15,412 nt of DNA. Source: Oscillospiraceae bacterium. GTDB lineage: Bacteria; Bacillota; Clostridia; Oscillospirales; Oscillospiraceae. Positions 14,006 to 15,412 of the stretch are shown here, piece after piece. Position numbers and translations under genes: made by a program. The notes beneath the pieces were generated by a model, which saw nothing but the letters and a program-made list of their open reading frames with translations, was not told the origin of the DNA and did no database searches. Where the stretch lies: positions 1-15,412 of the forward strand of contig CACXBO010000110.1 of NCBI GenBank assembly GCA_902765975.1, in the 5' to 3' direction. Numbering within the stretch: the first letter of the stretch is position 1; each line of letters opens with the position of its first letter.

Positions 14006-15412
14006 ATTTTTCAACGGCAGCGAGCAGACGGAGGAAAACGGTAACAGTCTGCGCTCTCGCAGCGTCGCTCTGCGGCAGAAGCTTTCCGTCCGAGCCGCGG
14101 ATCAGCCCGGAGCCGACGGCGAGCTTCATCGCGCCTTCAGCCCATGAACTGACTTTATCCGAGTCAGGGTATTCTGAGAGGTCGCCTTCGGGGCTGAGCT
14201 CAAAGCCGAGATAAGCTGCGTAGCGCGTGAGCATAGCCGCCATTTCCTGACGGGTGATCGGTCTGTCGGGGGCGAAGGAGCCGTCGGGCAGGCCCCTGAC
14301 TATCCCTGCGTCGGCGGCCCAGCGTGCGGCTGCGGACCACCAGGTCTCGCCCTTCATATCGGAAAAAGACGTATCGCCGTCGATCCTCGTCGTGCCGTCG
14401 ATGAAGGACTGGAATCTTGCGAGCATAGTGACGAACATCGCCCGCGTCGTTGGTATCTCCGGAGAGAAGGCGGTCTTGCTCGTTCCGGTGATGAGACCCA
14501 TTCGCACTGACTCGGCGGCGCCTTCTGCATACCATGCGTTTTCGGGCACGTCGGAGAAGCGCTTTTCCTTTATGCTGTATTTAAGGATATCGCCCATTCC
14601 GTCGGCGACATAGATGGCGTCTCCGCTGATGAAAAGACCGTTGGGCGCAACGGGGCGGAAAATTCCTGTCCCGCGCTTCAGAGAATAAACTCGGCCGTTA
14701 TACAGATAGCGGACGGCGTGATTTATGGGGTCGGAGACGAACACGCGTCCGTCGTCCGCCACGGCGACTGAGGCGGGATGGTCGAAGCGGGCGGAGAGGG
14801 CTTTGCCGTCGGCAAAGCCGCCGTAGAATTCGTCCTCGTCCTCGGCGTAGTCAAACGAGCCGCAGAGAACGTCAAAGGATGAGCCGGAGGTCACGAGTAC
14901 GCGGTTTTTCCCGCTCTCGACTATATAGAGCTTTCCGTTCTTAAAGCAGAGCCCCGTGGGAGCTGAGAGGTTACTTATAAAGACCCGCACATAGCCGGAC
15001 GGGCTCATGTAGCGGATGCAGCCGTTGCCTGTGTCTGCAATGTAAAGACCGCCGTTACCGTCCGCCGCGAGACCGGTCGGATTTCTGAAGTAGGCGTAAT
15101 GCGCTTTCCCGTTTCTGAGTCCGTCCTTCCCGGAGCCTGCGAGAGTGAGCACTTTCTCTGCGGTGACGTAGCGGATTACGTTCGCCGCCGGGTCGGAGAC
15201 AGCGTAGCCCTCAAGGAAGGGAACTATGGCGCAGGGGGAAGCAAAGAACGCCTTGTCGGAGTCGCCGTCGTTGTATCTGCCCTGCGGCTCGCCTGTTATA
15301 TCCGCGACGGGTATCTTTCCGGCGAATATCTCCGCTTTGCCGCCGCTTATTTTCCAGACGACCTTGTTCCAGGAATCGGTCGCGAGCAGGCTTCCGTCTT
15401 CAAGCGCGATAA
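14004..15412 (-). CDS. NHL-repeat protein with three C-terminal SLH domains (5' end beyond the window)
   Basis: The - strand frame stays open from the right edge to TAA at 14004-14006, giving 468 visible C-terminal residues. A GTG at 15152 could be mistaken for the start, but the 86 codons before it continue the same repeat pattern. The visible N-terminal 280 residues contain about six NHL beta-propeller blades, each with a core such as YIADTGNGCIRY, FVSDPINHAVRY or YAVSDPAANVIRY. Three SLH domains follow (about 285-337, 349-402 and 411-466, with ITRQEMAAMLTRY in the second). SLH triplets anchor proteins non-covalently to secondary cell-wall polysaccharide, so this is a cell-surface protein, and an N-terminal signal peptide is expected outside the window. 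NHL propellers usually bind protein or sugar ligands; the partner is unknown. Confidence 0.9.
   Translation of the reverse strand, partial: IALEDGSLLATDSWNKVVWKISGGKAEIFAGKIPVADITGEPQGRYNDGDSDKAFFASPCAIVPFLEGYAVSDPAANVIRYVTAEKVLTLAGSGKDGLRNGKAHYAYFRNPTGLAADGNGGLYIADTGNGCIRYMSPSGYVRVFISNLSAPTGLCFKNGKLYIVESGKNRVLVTSGSSFDVLCGSFDYAEDEDEFYGGFADGKALSARFDHPASVAVADDGRVFVSDPINHAVRYLYNGRVYSLKRGTGIFRPVAPNGLFISGDAIYVADGMGDILKYSIKEKRFSDVPENAWYAEGAAESVRMGLITGTSKTAFSPEIPTTRAMFVTMLARFQSFIDGTTRIDGDTSFSDMKGETWWSAAARWAADAGIVRGLPDGSFAPDRPITRQEMAAMLTRYAAYLGFELSPEGDLSEYPDSDKVSSWAEGAMKLAVGSGLIRGSDGKLLPQSDAARAQTVTVFLRLLAAVEK

Noticed and set aside
14004..15152. Complete 382-residue protein starting at GTG 15152
   Set aside because: The same frame stays open to the edge and encodes further NHL-like repeats, and no ribosome binding site precedes the GTG. 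The gene is therefore partial.
1..15412. CRISPR arrays, tRNA or rRNA genes, insertion sequences, prophage genes
   Set aside because: Reading both strands, I found no spaced direct repeats of CRISPR type, no cloverleaf with a T-loop signature, no transposase and no phage structural gene.

Overview
The window looks like chromosomal DNA of a fairly GC-rich Firmicute, most probably class Clostridia near the Oscillospirales (former Ruminococcaceae). The basis is AGGAGG-type ribosome binding sites, TTGACA/TATAAT-type promoters, a DnaD/DnaI-like primosome pair, C-terminal SLH anchoring domains and a gene order related to the Bacillus subtilis mfd-spoVT-yabM-yabN-yabO locus. The taxonomic placement is inference; no rRNA gene is present.

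Left part (1-9068, all + strand): the last 19 codons of an unidentified gene with an Asp/Trp-rich tail; mfd (transcription-repair coupling factor); its own sigma-A-type promoter followed by an overlapping pair encoding a DnaD-domain protein and a DnaC/DnaI-like helicase-loader ATPase; a 283-bp AT-rich intergenic region with dyads and two TTTTCCACA (DnaA-box-like) repeats; then a YabM-type lipid-linked saccharide flippase, MazG, the nucleoid protein HU, a strong terminator, and RqcP (YabO). This is the Bacillus mfd-yabMNO core, with dnaD-dnaC where spoVT would be, and with HU inserted between mazG and rqcP.

Middle (9069-10267, + strand): a compact ribosomal stalk operon, rplJ-rplL, with a near-consensus promoter, a recognisable L10 leader with an attenuator, and a bidirectional terminator. 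It is separated from rplK/rplA and rpoB/rpoC, its usual partners.

Right part (10268-15412, mostly - strand): a cytoplasmic GH42 beta-galactosidase behind a DegV-family fatty-acid-binding protein (both - strand), and a divergent TetR-family regulator (+ strand). The two promoters overlap head to head, and the 168-bp gap carries two inverted repeats with the same AACAC/GTGTT half-site, which are candidate operators. After the tetR terminator comes the C-terminal part of a large - strand protein with about six NHL beta-propeller blades and three SLH domains. It runs off the right edge.

The genes are mostly housekeeping: repair, replication initiation, envelope precursor flipping, nucleotide sanitation, nucleoid structure, ribosome quality control and ribosome synthesis. 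An accessory sugar/lipid module and a surface protein follow. I found no CRISPR array, tRNA, rRNA, insertion sequence or phage gene. I do not see an obviously new biological system; the best leads are the origin-like intergenic region, the tetR/degV control region and the NHL-SLH surface protein.
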